Below, in pieces: positions 32,801-42,021 of a DNA stretch of 64,000 nucleotides (within the stretch, counting starts at the first letter, position 1; each line of letters opens with the position of its first letter). The DNA lies in contig NZ_JADDUE010000001.1 in the NCBI RefSeq assembly GCF_016526145.1, positions 62,001-126,000 on the forward strand, given 5' to 3'. The translations under genes and the position numbers were made by a program. Source of the DNA: Saccharopolyspora galaxeae. Lineage in GTDB: Bacteria > Actinomycetota > Actinomycetes > Mycobacteriales > Pseudonocardiaceae. The notes below the pieces were generated by a model. It ran no database searches. It was not told the DNA's origin and saw only the letters and a list, made by a program, of their open reading frames with translations.

Positions 32801-33649
32801 TCAATGCTGCAGCTGCTGCTCGGCGCGGGAGAGCACCGCGTGCGCGGTGGCGTTGCCGTTGGTGGTGACCCAGGAGACCCGCAACCCCGGCCGCACCCGG
32901 GAGCGGCCGATCCGCATCGGCCAGGTCGCCACCCGGCGCGCCTGCTGGGCGATCGCCGCACCGGTGCCGTGCGGGTGGTCGGCGACCAGTGCGAACTCGT
33001 CGCCGCCGTAGCGGGCCACGGTGTGCTCGTCGGACAGACCTTGCCGGAGCCTGCCCGCGAGGGTGCTGAGCAGTTCGTCGCCGCGGTCGAAACCGTGCTC
33101 GGTGTTGAACGCGGCCAGCTGCTGCACGTCGATCAGCACCAGGGTGGTGAGCATGCCGCGGGTGCGCGCCCGCACCAGGGACTGCTCCAGCCGGTCCAGC
33201 AGCAGCGCGCGCCCCGGCAGGCCGGTCAGCGGGTCGAGCAGGCCGCGGGCGTGACCGACGTCGGTCTGCACGGCCTGCAGCAGGATCAGCACCCGGCGCT
33301 TGCCCTGTGCGCGGACCGCGTGGAAATCGCCCCACAGCCGCGTCGGGTGGCCGCCGCGCTCGACCACCATCGGGGTGGACAGCGGGGAACCGGCGCGCAG
33401 CACCTGGCCGGCCAGTTCGGACCAGTCCGGCATGGCCGCGCCGGTGTCGTCGCGCACCGTCCAGCCGCTGGGGCGGGCGCCGGTGAGCAGATCGGACTTG
33501 GTCAGCTGCATGAGGTCCGCGGCGACGTCGTTGGTGGCGAGCACCTGGCCGCGCTCGTCGGTGAGCAGCACACCAACGGTCAGCCCGGTGATCAGCTCGT
33601 CCCAGATCGGCGGCAACTGGGACGGTGCTGTCACGTCGAGGACACTCAT
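32801..33649 (-). CDS. GGDEF protein with N-terminal PAS-like domain
   Basis: A 282-residue cytosolic protein. Residues 10-120 look like a PAS sensor domain (G-L-T-V-G-V-L-L-T-D-E-R-G-Q-V-L-A-T-N). The GGDEF domain (about 140-282) has R-Y-G-G-D-E-F-A. The inhibitory I-site RxxD is absent (S-D-E-H at that place), and the usual D-x-D-x-F-K is altered to D-V-Q-Q-L-A-A-F-N, so cyclase activity is uncertain. Such proteins make or sense cyclic di-GMP, which controls development in actinomycetes. The ATG at 33649 was chosen for its GAGGGG; it also follows a UTR hairpin. Confidence 0.82.
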   Translation of the reverse strand: MSVLDVTAPSQLPPIWDELITGLTVGVLLTDERGQVLATNDVAADLMQLTKSDLLTGARPSGWTVRDDTGAAMPDWSELAGQVLRAGSPLSTPMVVERGGHPTRLWGDFHAVRAQGKRRVLILLQAVQTDVGHARGLLDPLTGLPGRALLLDRLEQSLVRARTRGMLTTLVLIDVQQLAAFNTEHGFDRGDELLSTLAGRLRQGLSDEHTVARYGGDEFALVADHPHGTGAAIAQQARRVATWPMRIGRSRVRPGLRVSWVTTNGNATAHAVLSRAEQQLQH

Positions 33650-33971
33650 TCGGCCCCTCCTCCCCACCAAACGGAGCAGTCCTCTGGACTCTCCTCCGCG
33701 GAGAGGGGCTAATTCAAGAGCATCACTACCACCCGTAATGGTGGTATTCACGGAACGCTAATAACGCTGGGTCAGCAAGTATCGTTGCTGTCGATCAGGC
33801 GCCACCCGATGCGGGAATCGACCTGTCCGGACGGTTGACGGTAACCGACTCCGGTCCGCCCGGCCGCCCGCGACGCGGCGACGCGCTCCGAGCGCGATCA
33901 AGGCGGCCTCTAGGCTGGGCAAGGTCGCCGGATCGGCGACGGCACCCGCACTACGACCTGGACGGTGAACC
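33650..33971. promoter_or_regulatory. Divergent intergenic region, GGDEF / GT87
   Basis: These 322 bp contain a 7-bp inverted repeat TACCACC-N6-GGTGGTA (33727-33746), a candidate operator about 80 bp upstream of the GGDEF gene, and a small CTCTCC / GGAGAG hairpin nearer that start. No gene was found. Confidence 0.45.
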
Positions 33972-35273
33972 GTGGCGGTGAGCGGACCGGCGACGAGACC
34001 CGCACTGCGCCAGCTGATGCACGAGCACCGAGGACTGCTGCTGGCGATCGGGATCGCCGAGCTGGTCGCCGTGCTCATGGTCTCCACGATCAGCCCGCAC
34101 GACCACATCGACGGCGAGGTCTACCGGCTCGGCGCGCGCGCCTGGCTCGCGGGCCAGGACGTCTACGGACCGCTGCCCGCCACCGAGTCGGGCCTCAAGC
34201 TGCCGTTCATCTACCCGCCGTTCGCGGCGATCCTGTTCAGCCCGCTCGGGCTGGTGCCCAAGACCGCCGCGGTGGCGGTCATCATGCTCGTCTCGCACCT
34301 GTCGCTGCTGATCACGCTGTACGTGGTGCTCGGCACCGCGAAGTTCCTGCGCGGGCAGCGCGAGCGATTGCTGCTGGGCACCGCGGTCGCGCTGCCGCTG
34401 GCGACGTTGTCCGAGCCGGTGATGGAGACCATCACCTACGCGCAGATCAACCTCGTGCTGATGGCGATGGTCGCGGTGGACTGCCTGTGGCGCACCGAAC
34501 CGGGCCGCAAGCTGCCCTACCCGCGCGGGCTGCTGATCGGGATCGCCGCAGGGATCAAGCTCACCCCGGCTGCCTTCCTGCTGTTCTTCTTGCTGCGCAA
34601 GGACTTCCGACCGGTCCTGATGGCGGTGCTGGGCTTCCTCGGCACCGTGCTGGCCGGAGTCGTGCTGGCCTTCGACGACGCGCGCGAGTTCTGGCTGCAC
34701 CAGGTGCTGGCCACCGGCAACGTTTCGTTCGGGCCGACGTTCACCGGCGACGCCTCGGTGTACGCGGGCAACCAGTCGCTGCGCTCGGCGCTGACCAAGC
34801 TCGGCGTCGGGCACGTGTCGATCGTGTTCCTCGTGCTGGCGGTGCTGGTGCTGGCGCTGGCCGTGGTGGGCATGGTGCACGCGATCCGGCAGCAGGACCT
34901 GCCGATGGCGGTGACGCTCAACGGCGTCCTGTCGCTGCTGGTGTCGCCGATATCCTGGTCGCACCACTGGGTGTGGGCGATTCCGGGGCTGGTGCTGCTG
35001 GCGGGGGCCGCGTGGAGCAGGCGGAACTGGCCGCTGCTGGTGATCACCGCGCTGGCCGCGTCCTTCTTCATGATCGGACCGCACTGGAAGGTGCCGCAGG
35101 GCTACGGCCGCGAGCTGCGCTGGAACCTCTTCGAGCACCTGATCGGCAACGCTTACGTCTACTTCGGACTCGCGCTGCTGGTTTACGCCGGGCTCGCTTG
35201 GTGGCGGGCGCGGCGGACCGGCGCGGGCCGGAACATCGCGGAAACCACCGAGCCGGTCACCGCGGCTTCCTGA
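33972..35273 (+). CDS. GT87-type alpha-mannosyltransferase (PimE-like)
   Basis: A 433-residue integral membrane GT-C glycosyltransferase with about 10 helices. The first extracellular loop D-H-I-D-G-E-V-Y-R-L-G-A-R-A-W-L-A-G-Q-D carries the acidic catalytic-type residues; F-I-Y-P-P-F-A-A-I-L, A-A-G-I-K-L-T-P and P-I-S-W-S-H-H-W are typical of GT87 enzymes such as PimE and Rv2181 that extend phosphatidylinositol mannosides and lipomannan. The exact acceptor is unknown. The GTG start is weakly supported; a second GTG lies 2 codons downstream. A strong bidirectional terminator follows. Confidence 0.85.
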   Translation: MAVSGPATRPALRQLMHEHRGLLLAIGIAELVAVLMVSTISPHDHIDGEVYRLGARAWLAGQDVYGPLPATESGLKLPFIYPPFAAILFSPLGLVPKTAAVAVIMLVSHLSLLITLYVVLGTAKFLRGQRERLLLGTAVALPLATLSEPVMETITYAQINLVLMAMVAVDCLWRTEPGRKLPYPRGLLIGIAAGIKLTPAAFLLFFLLRKDFRPVLMAVLGFLGTVLAGVVLAFDDAREFWLHQVLATGNVSFGPTFTGDASVYAGNQSLRSALTKLGVGHVSIVFLVLAVLVLALAVVGMVHAIRQQDLPMAVTLNGVLSLLVSPISWSHHWVWAIPGLVLLAGAAWSRRNWPLLVITALAASFFMIGPHWKVPQGYGRELRWNLFEHLIGNAYVYFGLALLVYAGLAWWRARRTGAGRNIAETTEPVTAAS

Positions 35274-35283
35274 GCGAGCGACG

Positions 35284-35315
35284 AAAACGGCCGCCGGATG
35301 TCCGGCGGCCGTTTT
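35284..35315. terminator. Bidirectional terminator
   Basis: AAAACGGCCGCCGGA (35284-35298) is fully complementary to 35301-35315, which ends in TTTT. It separates the convergent GT87 gene and the secreted-protein gene. Confidence 0.93.
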
Positions 35316-35327
35316 GCGCGGCAGGGC

Positions 35328-36671
35328 TCAGATGCGCTGCAACTCGACGGTGTCCTCGATGCTGCGTCCCGGGGCGGGGCCCGGCGATGGCGAACCCCTC
35401 CCCGGCACGACCAGCGACGGCAGCGGGCCGCCGAGCACCGGCAGCGCCATCTCGACCGGCGCCGCACGCGGCATCGGGAACGGGTTGCGGGCCACCACGT
35501 CCCGTTCCGCCAGTACTGCATCGAGCGCGTCGAGCGGTTTGACCTGCACCGGCAGCTTCAGCGGGTCGCTGGTGAAGCGGGCGGCCAGCAGCGGCGTGGT
35601 CGGCAGGTCGCCGGTCCGCATCGCTCGATCGAACGCAGCGCCCACCCGCTCGGGAGCGGGCGCGGAGACGCGGTCGGCGCCGAAGGCGTTGAGCTCGCCC
35701 AGCGGCGGCAGCGGTGCCTGCACACCGGGCCGCTCCGCCGCGCGCGGCTCGGCCACCAACGGGTGCTGAAGAGCCGGCGCCTCGTTCGCGGCGACCAGGT
35801 ACTCGCCCGGCAGTTGCGACGACACGGAGTCCCGCTGGCCGATCGCGTGCGCGGGCTCGTCCAGCGCCACCGCGAGCAGCGACGGCGGCAGCGTGTGCAG
35901 CCGGTACTCCGGGGCTGCGAGCACGCCGGAAGTGAGGTCGACCGACTCGGCGTCGAGCAGCGCGGCCGTGGGCGGCGCCTGGCGATGAACCTCCTGCCGC
36001 CGAGCCTCCTGCGGCTGGGTCTCCTGCCGCTGGGACTGCTGCCACAGCGACACCAGCCCCTCGCCCGCCGGAGCCGCTGCGCGCGGTTGCTCGCGAACCA
36101 CCTCGCCGATCGCTCCAGCCCAGCTCAGCGACCGGTGGAACCCCTCAGCCGGAGTGCGCAGCGCGTGCCGGGAGGGCGCGGCACCGGGCTCCATGCTGTG
36201 CCTGCCCGCGCTCGGCGCCGGGCGCGCGGTGGCCGGGTCGGCCACCCAGCCCGCGAGTTCCATCCGCGGCACCCGCGACGCGAGCCAGCCCTGCTCGCTC
36301 AGCGCGGGGATCTCCCGCGTGGGCGCGTCTTCGACGGCAGGAAGCAGGTCCCGCACCGGGTCGATCCGGCCGGTGAGCACCAGCGCCCGGTAGCGCCCAT
36401 CTCCACCGGAACGCAGGTGCGCGGGGAACAACTCGCCGTCCATCCGCGCGGCTGCGTCGCGCGCGGGGAATATCGGCTGGGTGTCCTCCGCGCTGTGCAG
36501 CGGCCGGTGCTGGTCCGCGCTCGACGCGCGATGCGCGCCGTTGCCTGCGGGGAAGTCGCCGGAATGCCGCGCGGCGTTCGCGTCTTCGGTGGCGGCCATG
36601 GTCGTTCCCACGGCCAGCACACCGCCGGTCACCAGCGCGGCGCGGACGCCTCGCTTCGCCCAGGTCTGCAT
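35328..36671 (-). CDS. Secreted Pro/Ala/Arg-rich protein of unknown function
   Basis: A 447-residue protein. The signal peptide M-Q-T-W-A-K-R-G-V-R-A-A-L-V-T-G-G is of a type I associate with surface proteins of Pseudonocardiales, with cleavage near A-N-A-A at about residues 31-34. The rest has low sequence complexity with no cysteines and no recognisable domain: many Leu-Pro pairs, R-x-P repeats and a Gln/Arg-rich stretch (about 210-230). No enzyme motif is seen. The next gene upstream on the same strand (99 bp away) encodes another secreted low-complexity protein, so the two may be one transcription unit. Confidence 0.7.
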   Translation of the reverse strand: MQTWAKRGVRAALVTGGVLAVGTTMAATEDANAARHSGDFPAGNGAHRASSADQHRPLHSAEDTQPIFPARDAAARMDGELFPAHLRSGGDGRYRALVLTGRIDPVRDLLPAVEDAPTREIPALSEQGWLASRVPRMELAGWVADPATARPAPSAGRHSMEPGAAPSRHALRTPAEGFHRSLSWAGAIGEVVREQPRAAAPAGEGLVSLWQQSQRQETQPQEARRQEVHRQAPPTAALLDAESVDLTSGVLAAPEYRLHTLPPSLLAVALDEPAHAIGQRDSVSSQLPGEYLVAANEAPALQHPLVAEPRAAERPGVQAPLPPLGELNAFGADRVSAPAPERVGAAFDRAMRTGDLPTTPLLAARFTSDPLKLPVQVKPLDALDAVLAERDVVARNPFPMPRAAPVEMALPVLGGPLPSLVVPGRGSPSPGPAPGRSIEDTVELQRI

Positions 36672-36770
36672 GGGGTCTCCTTCGGATGTGTCCCGCGCGG
36701 GCGGGGAAGAGCAGTGGTTCGGGGGAGCGCCGCATCGGATCTCCGGGGCGCGTCGCGGTTGATCGCCGAC

Positions 36771-37685
36771 CTAGTCGGGCGTGGTGCCGGGTGCCGAGCC
36801 TTCGGCGCCGAGCAGGGCGCGCGCGGCCGGATGTTCGACGCGTTGCGCGGCCGTGGGCAGCGGTGTGGACGACGGCGGTTGCCCGGTGATGCCGAGTCCG
36901 CCGCCGTGGCCGAGTCCGTCGGCCGGGCAACCACATCCGGCGGCGGGCGGCGCGGGCAGCAGACCCGGGTGGCGCGGTGGCCAGGGCAGTGGCGGCGCGG
37001 GACTGTCCGGGCTCTCGCTTGTGATCACGGCGCCGCCGTCGGCTGCCGGCTCGGGCGCGGTGCGCGGTTGGTCGAGGTGGTGCGGAAGCGGTGCCACAGC
37101 GGAGGGCGGAGGTCGCGCGGCGAGCGGCGCGGGCGGCGCCTCCGGTGTCCACGCTGGCGGTTCGGGTTCGGCCGCGGGCGGGGCGGGCTCCGTCGGGGCC
37201 GGATCGCCGGAGTGCCCGTCGCTCAGCGGGTCCAGCAGCGAGTGCGCACCGGGCACCAGGTCCGCGGCCGACTCGGCCGTGCCGACGAGGCGCTGCGGGT
37301 CCAGGTCGTGCAGCGCGAACTCGCCGGCTTCCGCGGAGTCCGGCTCGGGCTGCGGCGCGGGCACGAGCCCGCGAGCGGTGTCGGTAGCTAAGGACAGCAG
37401 CGAGGGCGCGGAATCGTCCGCCGCGGGCCGGGAATCCGCGGCCTGCGCGCCGTCGTCGATCATCGCACGGCCTTGCTGGGCAGCGGCCCCGTCCGCGTGG
37501 CCGACCGCAGCGGCGGCGACCTGTTCGGCCGGGCCAGGCACGGTGATCTCGGGCAGGACGGGCTCCGCCGCGTGCGCCAGCCAGCCCACCGAGGTGCCCG
37601 CGGCCGTCGCGCCCGCGACGACCAGCGTCCGGGCCAGCAGCCGCCATCCGCGGCCGCCGCCCGTCCTCCGGAGGCTGTCCGACAT
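36771..37685 (-). CDS. Secreted Pro/Ala-rich protein with Cys pair
   Basis: A 304-residue protein that starts with basic residues and a hydrophobic signal segment (about 17-40, ending A-H-A-A). A short helical region follows, then a long Pro/Ala/Glu-rich stretch (about 140-245). Near the C-terminus is A-G-C-G-C-P-A-D-G-L-G-H-G-G-G, with two closely spaced cysteines and His. No family is recognised. The ATG at 37685 was chosen because it begins the signal-like sequence; a longer frame exists. Same strand as the 447-residue secreted protein and probably cotranscribed. Confidence 0.65.
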   Translation of the reverse strand: MSDSLRRTGGGRGWRLLARTLVVAGATAAGTSVGWLAHAAEPVLPEITVPGPAEQVAAAAVGHADGAAAQQGRAMIDDGAQAADSRPAADDSAPSLLSLATDTARGLVPAPQPEPDSAEAGEFALHDLDPQRLVGTAESAADLVPGAHSLLDPLSDGHSGDPAPTEPAPPAAEPEPPAWTPEAPPAPLAARPPPSAVAPLPHHLDQPRTAPEPAADGGAVITSESPDSPAPPLPWPPRHPGLLPAPPAAGCGCPADGLGHGGGLGITGQPPSSTPLPTAAQRVEHPAARALLGAEGSAPGTTPD

Positions 37686-37914
37686 CTGCTGTTCCGGTCC
37701 CGTGCTCGGCGTTGTCGCCCGGGCGCCGCACTCGCTCACCCGCGAGATTGCGCCATCCGGCGGTTTGATCCGCATTGCCGACGGGAACTTTGTCAGCGCA
37801 GCGGCCGCGGAGGTACCCGGTCACCACCAACATCGCCGGATCGAGTTACAAGAAAATCTCCGCGGAAACCGCGTCAAGATCGCTCCGGGCGCCCGGGCAC
37901 GCAACCGGCACGGC

Positions 37915-37920
37915 TACGGT
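37915..37920 (+). promoter_or_regulatory. Putative -10 box, leaderless promoter of the AI-2E transporter gene
   Basis: TACGGT, 6 nt before the GTG start. Confidence 0.35.
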
Positions 37921-37926
37921 TGCAGG

Positions 37927-39150
37927 GTGAGCGACGCGAAGATCACTCCGGCCGATGCCGCCTCCGACGTGCCGCGCGTGCTGCGGGTATCGGCAGCGGT
38001 GTCCTGGCGGATCCTGGTGGTGCTCGGCCTGTTCTACGTGCTGGGGATGGCGATCGGCCGGCTGTACGTCGTGGTGATCCCGGTGGCCATCGCCCTGCTG
38101 CTGGCCGCGCTGCTGGCACCCGCGGTGTCCTGGGTGACGCGGCTGCGGATGCCGGAGCGGGTCAGCACCGCGGTTCCGTGGCTGGGCCGAATCCGGGTGC
38201 CGCGGGCGCTGGCGACCGCGGTCGTGCTGATCGGCGGGCTGGCGCTGGTCGGCAGCGTGCTCAGCTTCGTGATCAACGCTTTCATCAGCGGTTTTCCGGC
38301 GTTGCAGCGGCAGATCCTGCGCAGCTTCGACCAGATCCGGGGCTGGCTGCTGCAGGGGCCGCTGCACCTGCGCGAGGAGCAGATCGACCAGTACATCGGG
38401 CAGGCCGCAGGCTGGCTGCAGGAGAACCAGGCCGCGCTGACCAGCGGGGCGCTGTCCACCGCCTCCACGTTCGGCAACCTGCTCACCGGCCTGGTGCTGG
38501 CACTGTTCACGCTGATCTTCTTCCTGCACGACGGGCGGCAGGTGTGGACGTTCCTGCTGAAGCTGGTGCCGAGCGCGGCGCGGGACCGGGTGGACGTGGC
38601 CGGGGTGCGCGGGTTCGCCTCGCTGGTCGGCTACGTGCGGGCGACGGCGCTGGTCGCCGTGGCCGATGCGATCGGCATCGGGATCGGGCTGACGGCCATC
38701 GGGGTGCCGCTGGCGCTGCCGCTGTCCGCCCTGGTGTTCCTCGGCGGGTTCGTGCCGATCGTCGGCGCGGTGGCTTCCGGCGCGGTGGCGGTGCTGGTCG
38801 CGCTGGTGACCAGCGGCCCGGTGGACGCCCTGCTGGTGGTCGCGGTGGTGCTGGCGGTGCAGCAGCTCGAAGGCAACGTGCTGCAGCCGATGCTGCTGGG
38901 ACGTGCGGTGCGGATCCACGCGCTGGCGGTGGTGCTGGCGATCAGCGCGGGCGTGGTGGTCGCGGGCATCGTGGGGGCGCTGCTGTCGGTGCCGCTGGTC
39001 GCGGTGCTGAACTCGGCGATCCGCTCGCTGGCGGCCGGGGAGACCTCGGCGTCGCTGGTGGATCCGGACGACCCGCGGCAGGCGGAGCCGGACGCGGATT
39101 CCGACGGGGAATCGGTCGCGCGGGAAACGGATTCGGACGACGCTCGGTGA
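37927..39150 (+). CDS. AI-2E family transporter (permease)
   Basis: A 407-residue membrane protein of the PerM/AI-2E exporter family. About 8 transmembrane helices are seen with the typical large extracytoplasmic segment between helices 3 and 4 (about 110-190). F-L-G-G-F-V-P-I-V-G-A-V and L-E-G-N-V-L-Q-P-M-L-L-G-R-A-V are family hallmarks. Members export varied compounds or act in ion homeostasis; autoinducer-2 transport should not be assumed. The acidic C-terminal tail is cytoplasmic. Confidence 0.9.
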   Translation: MSDAKITPADAASDVPRVLRVSAAVSWRILVVLGLFYVLGMAIGRLYVVVIPVAIALLLAALLAPAVSWVTRLRMPERVSTAVPWLGRIRVPRALATAVVLIGGLALVGSVLSFVINAFISGFPALQRQILRSFDQIRGWLLQGPLHLREEQIDQYIGQAAGWLQENQAALTSGALSTASTFGNLLTGLVLALFTLIFFLHDGRQVWTFLLKLVPSAARDRVDVAGVRGFASLVGYVRATALVAVADAIGIGIGLTAIGVPLALPLSALVFLGGFVPIVGAVASGAVAVLVALVTSGPVDALLVVAVVLAVQQLEGNVLQPMLLGRAVRIHALAVVLAISAGVVVAGIVGALLSVPLVAVLNSAIRSLAAGETSASLVDPDDPRQAEPDADSDGESVARETDSDDAR

Positions 39151-39220
39151 CCGCACGCCGGGATTCCACCGAACACGAAATCTATTCAGGAATTGTCGCC
39201 TGCGCGGTCCGGAAAGGCGG

Positions 39221-40411
39221 CTACGCCACGGTGACCGCATTCCGCCCCGCCGACTTCGCCTGCATCAGCGCCGCGTCCGCGGCGGCCAGCAGATCCCCGA
39301 GCTCGTAGCCGAACCGCACCGAGGTCGCCACCCCGGCGCTCACCGTCACCCCGCACAGCTCGCGCGGCTCGCCGAGGGTGTCCCGCGTGGGCACGGAGAG
39401 CGCAGCGATCGCCAATCGGATGCGGTCGGCGACCACGCGGGCCACCTCCGGTGCGGCCGTCGGCAGCAGCACCACGAACTCCTCGCCGCCGAACCTGCCG
39501 ACCACGTCGTCCTTGCGGACGCTGCCGCGCAGCGTCAGCGCCACGGCCGCGAGCACCGCGTCACCGGCCATGTGCCCCACCTCGTCGTTGACCCGCTTGA
39601 AGTGGTCCAAGTCCAGCAGCAGCACCGCGGTCGGCTGCTGCCGCGCGCACGCCCGGCGCAGCTCGGCGCGGGCGAGGCGGTCCCAGTGCAGCGCATTGGC
39701 CAGCCCGGTCTTGCCGTCGCGCTGCGCCGAGCGGCGCCAGTGCGGCAGCTGCCCGGCCAGATCGAGCAACGCCAGCACCGGAGCTCCCAGCAGCGCCACG
39801 CCCGGCTCCCGCAGCACCGCCATGCCCAGCACACCGCCGAAGCACGCCGCCACGATGCCCAGCAGCACGTCGGCGGACTCGCCCAGCACTTCCGAACCGC
39901 GCGCGTCCGGGTCCCGCAGCCGCAGGCCGATGGCGACGAGCGCGGCCCGGACCAGCAACAACACGGTGCCCGCGAGCACGATCAGCACCGGATTCCACGC
40001 CGGGTCCCGCCAGCCGATCACCCACCGGGCGGCGAACACGGCCCAGACCGTCGCGGCGCTGACGAACAGCCACCGGTGCGGCTCCGGGCGCCGCTCCAGC
40101 GCGGCGTGCAGACCGGGCCCGACCAGCAGCAGGACCAGCAGATCCGGCGGCAGCGTCAGCCCGCCCGCCGCGAGGTAGGCGGTGTGCACCGTCCACGGGT
40201 CGCGCCGCACCTCGCTGCGCACCCGGATCGACACCGAAGTCGCGATGATGACCACGCCCGCGGTGGCCGCCAGCATGCTGAAGCGCAGCCATTCGCCCGG
40301 GCTCGGCGGCGAGCTGCCCAGCACCACCGGGAGCACCGCGGCGAGGGCCGCGGTTTCGACCAGCAGCCCGTAGATCAAGGCGGGCGCCCGGAGCCTCGGC
40401 CACAGCGCCAT
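39221..40411 (-). CDS. Membrane-bound diguanylate cyclase
   Basis: A 396-residue protein. About 7-8 hydrophobic segments form an N-terminal membrane sensor (about 10-210). The GGDEF domain (about 225-396) is complete: L-L-D-L-D-H-F-K-R-V-N-D-E-V-G-H, R-F-G-G-E-E-F at the active site, and R-K-D-D exactly 5 residues before it, which is the product-inhibition I-site. It should therefore make cyclic di-GMP with feedback control. The start at 40411 (M-A-L-W-P-R-L-R) begins the first helix; a 30-residue longer frame has no support. Confidence 0.9.
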   Translation of the reverse strand: MALWPRLRAPALIYGLLVETAALAAVLPVVLGSSPPSPGEWLRFSMLAATAGVVIIATSVSIRVRSEVRRDPWTVHTAYLAAGGLTLPPDLLVLLLVGPGLHAALERRPEPHRWLFVSAATVWAVFAARWVIGWRDPAWNPVLIVLAGTVLLLVRAALVAIGLRLRDPDARGSEVLGESADVLLGIVAACFGGVLGMAVLREPGVALLGAPVLALLDLAGQLPHWRRSAQRDGKTGLANALHWDRLARAELRRACARQQPTAVLLLDLDHFKRVNDEVGHMAGDAVLAAVALTLRGSVRKDDVVGRFGGEEFVVLLPTAAPEVARVVADRIRLAIAALSVPTRDTLGEPRELCGVTVSAGVATSVRFGYELGDLLAAADAALMQAKSAGRNAVTVA

Positions 40412-40604
40412 GAATCCTCGCGTCTCTTCGCCACCCGCATGGACCAGGGCGATTGGTCCGTTCGCAATTCCCGATCCGCACGAATGGCGTCGTTGTCGCA
40501 CAACCGATCAACGGATCGATCACTGCTCCAGAGACTCGCATAACCCGATCAAGCGGTGATAGCCGGGACGGCCTCCCATTCGATTGATCCATTCGGTGAC
40601 AACA

Positions 40605-40619
40605 AACACCCAGCGTGTT
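40605..40619. promoter_or_regulatory. Inverted repeat upstream of macS
   Basis: AACAC-N5-GTGTT, centred about 70 bp before the macS start. Candidate regulator site; the regulator is unknown. Confidence 0.35.
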
Positions 40620-40683
40620 CACCGATCGCCGGGTTACGAGATCGTCGCCGTACGGCAGGATGGGCCGCCGGGAAGGAGCAACC

Positions 40684-42021
40684 GTGGCCACACCGCACGC
40701 CAGCCAGCCAGCGCAACGACCGCGCGTCGCCGACGGCCGGACACCGCTGTGGCGCACGCACAACTTCTTCCGCTCCGTGGGGCTGTGCTACGCGATCCTG
40801 TGCTTCGCGATCCAGTTCCGGGACTACCGGTACCCGGCGCTGGCGGCGGCCGAACTGCTGATCATGATCGGCTGGACGGTGTTCACGGTCCGGCGGTTCC
40901 GGGTGCGCGAGCACCGCACGAACCGACTCGTGCTGATCGACCAGGTGCTGGTCTCGGTGCTGTTCCTGAGCAACGAGCTGATCATGACCGAGCAGCAGAT
41001 GACCGACGACCTGCCGTCGGTGGTGACCCTGTGGCAACCGTCGATGGTGACGCTGGCGGCGGTGCAGTGGGGTTGGCTCGGCGGCGGCGTGTCCGGCGTG
41101 CTCTCCGCGGGGATCAACTTCCTGATCCGCGGCCACTCCAACTCCGTGATGCTGCAGGAGGCCGTGCTGCTGGTCGGCACCGGAGTGCTGTTCGGGCTGG
41201 CCGCGGACACCGCGCGCCGGTCGACCGAGCGGCTCAGCCAGGCGTTGCGCGCGGAGGCGGCCACCGCCGAGCGCGAACGCCTGGCCCGGTCGATCCACGA
41301 CAGCGTGCTCCAAGTGCTGGCCAGGGTGCGCAGGCGCGGCACCGAACTCGGCGGGGAAGCCGCCGAACTCGCCCAGCTCGCGGGGGAGCAGGAGATCGCG
41401 TTGCGCTCGCTGGTGGCGACCGCCCCGGTCGAACCGACCGCCGGGGGCGAGACGGACCTGGTGGCCCGGCTGCAGGTGTTGCGCAGCGGACGAGTGCAGG
41501 TATCGGTGCCCGCCACGAGCGTGCTGCTGCCGGAACCGCTGTGTTCGGACCTGTTCTCGGTGGTGCGGGAAGCGTTGGAGAACGTCGAACGGCACGCGGG
41601 CTCCGAGGCGCGGGCATGGGTGCTGCTGGAGGAACTGCCGGACGAGATCGTGCTCAGCGTCCGCGACGACGGGCCCGGCATCCCCGAAGGGCGGCTCGAC
41701 GAGGCCGCCGCCGAGGGGCGGATGGGCGTGGCCCAGTCGATCCGCGGTCGCGTCGCCACGCTGGACGGAACGGTCGCGCTGGACACCTCGCCGGGGGAAG
41801 GCACCGAGTGGGAGCTGCGCGTGCCGCGCCCCTCCACGACCGACGGGACCGCTGACACGGCGCCCCTGGGCGAACGGGCGAAACGCCCGGACGGGAAGAT
41901 CTCCGGCAGGCGTACCGCCGCGGGCACCGGAACCGAGCAGGACGCCGCCGGGCGCCGGTCGCCGGACTCCGCGGACGAGGTTTCCGCAGCCGAGGCACGT
42001 CGCATAGGAGGAGACGGATGA
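40684..42021 (+). CDS. macS: Sensor histidine kinase, MacS type (DUF5931)
   Basis: A 445-residue NarL-type sensor kinase. The N-terminal membrane part with T-P-L-W-R-T-H-N-F-F-R (about 20-30) and about 5-6 helices matches the DUF5931 region of MacS. The dimerisation/phosphoacceptor block is R-L-A-R-S-I-H-D-S-V-L-Q (His205). The ATPase domain has R-E-A-L-E-N-V-E-R-H-A and D-D-G-P-G-I-P. In Streptomyces, MacRS controls morphogenesis and actinorhodin through membrane-protein genes. The GTG at 40684 has GGAAGGAG; it overlaps macR by 4 bp, so the two are translationally coupled. The C-terminal 60 residues are unstructured. Confidence 0.9.
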   Translation: MATPHASQPAQRPRVADGRTPLWRTHNFFRSVGLCYAILCFAIQFRDYRYPALAAAELLIMIGWTVFTVRRFRVREHRTNRLVLIDQVLVSVLFLSNELIMTEQQMTDDLPSVVTLWQPSMVTLAAVQWGWLGGGVSGVLSAGINFLIRGHSNSVMLQEAVLLVGTGVLFGLAADTARRSTERLSQALRAEAATAERERLARSIHDSVLQVLARVRRRGTELGGEAAELAQLAGEQEIALRSLVATAPVEPTAGGETDLVARLQVLRSGRVQVSVPATSVLLPEPLCSDLFSVVREALENVERHAGSEARAWVLLEELPDEIVLSVRDDGPGIPEGRLDEAAAEGRMGVAQSIRGRVATLDGTVALDTSPGEGTEWELRVPRPSTTDGTADTAPLGERAKRPDGKISGRRTAAGTGTEQDAAGRRSPDSADEVSAAEARRIGGDG

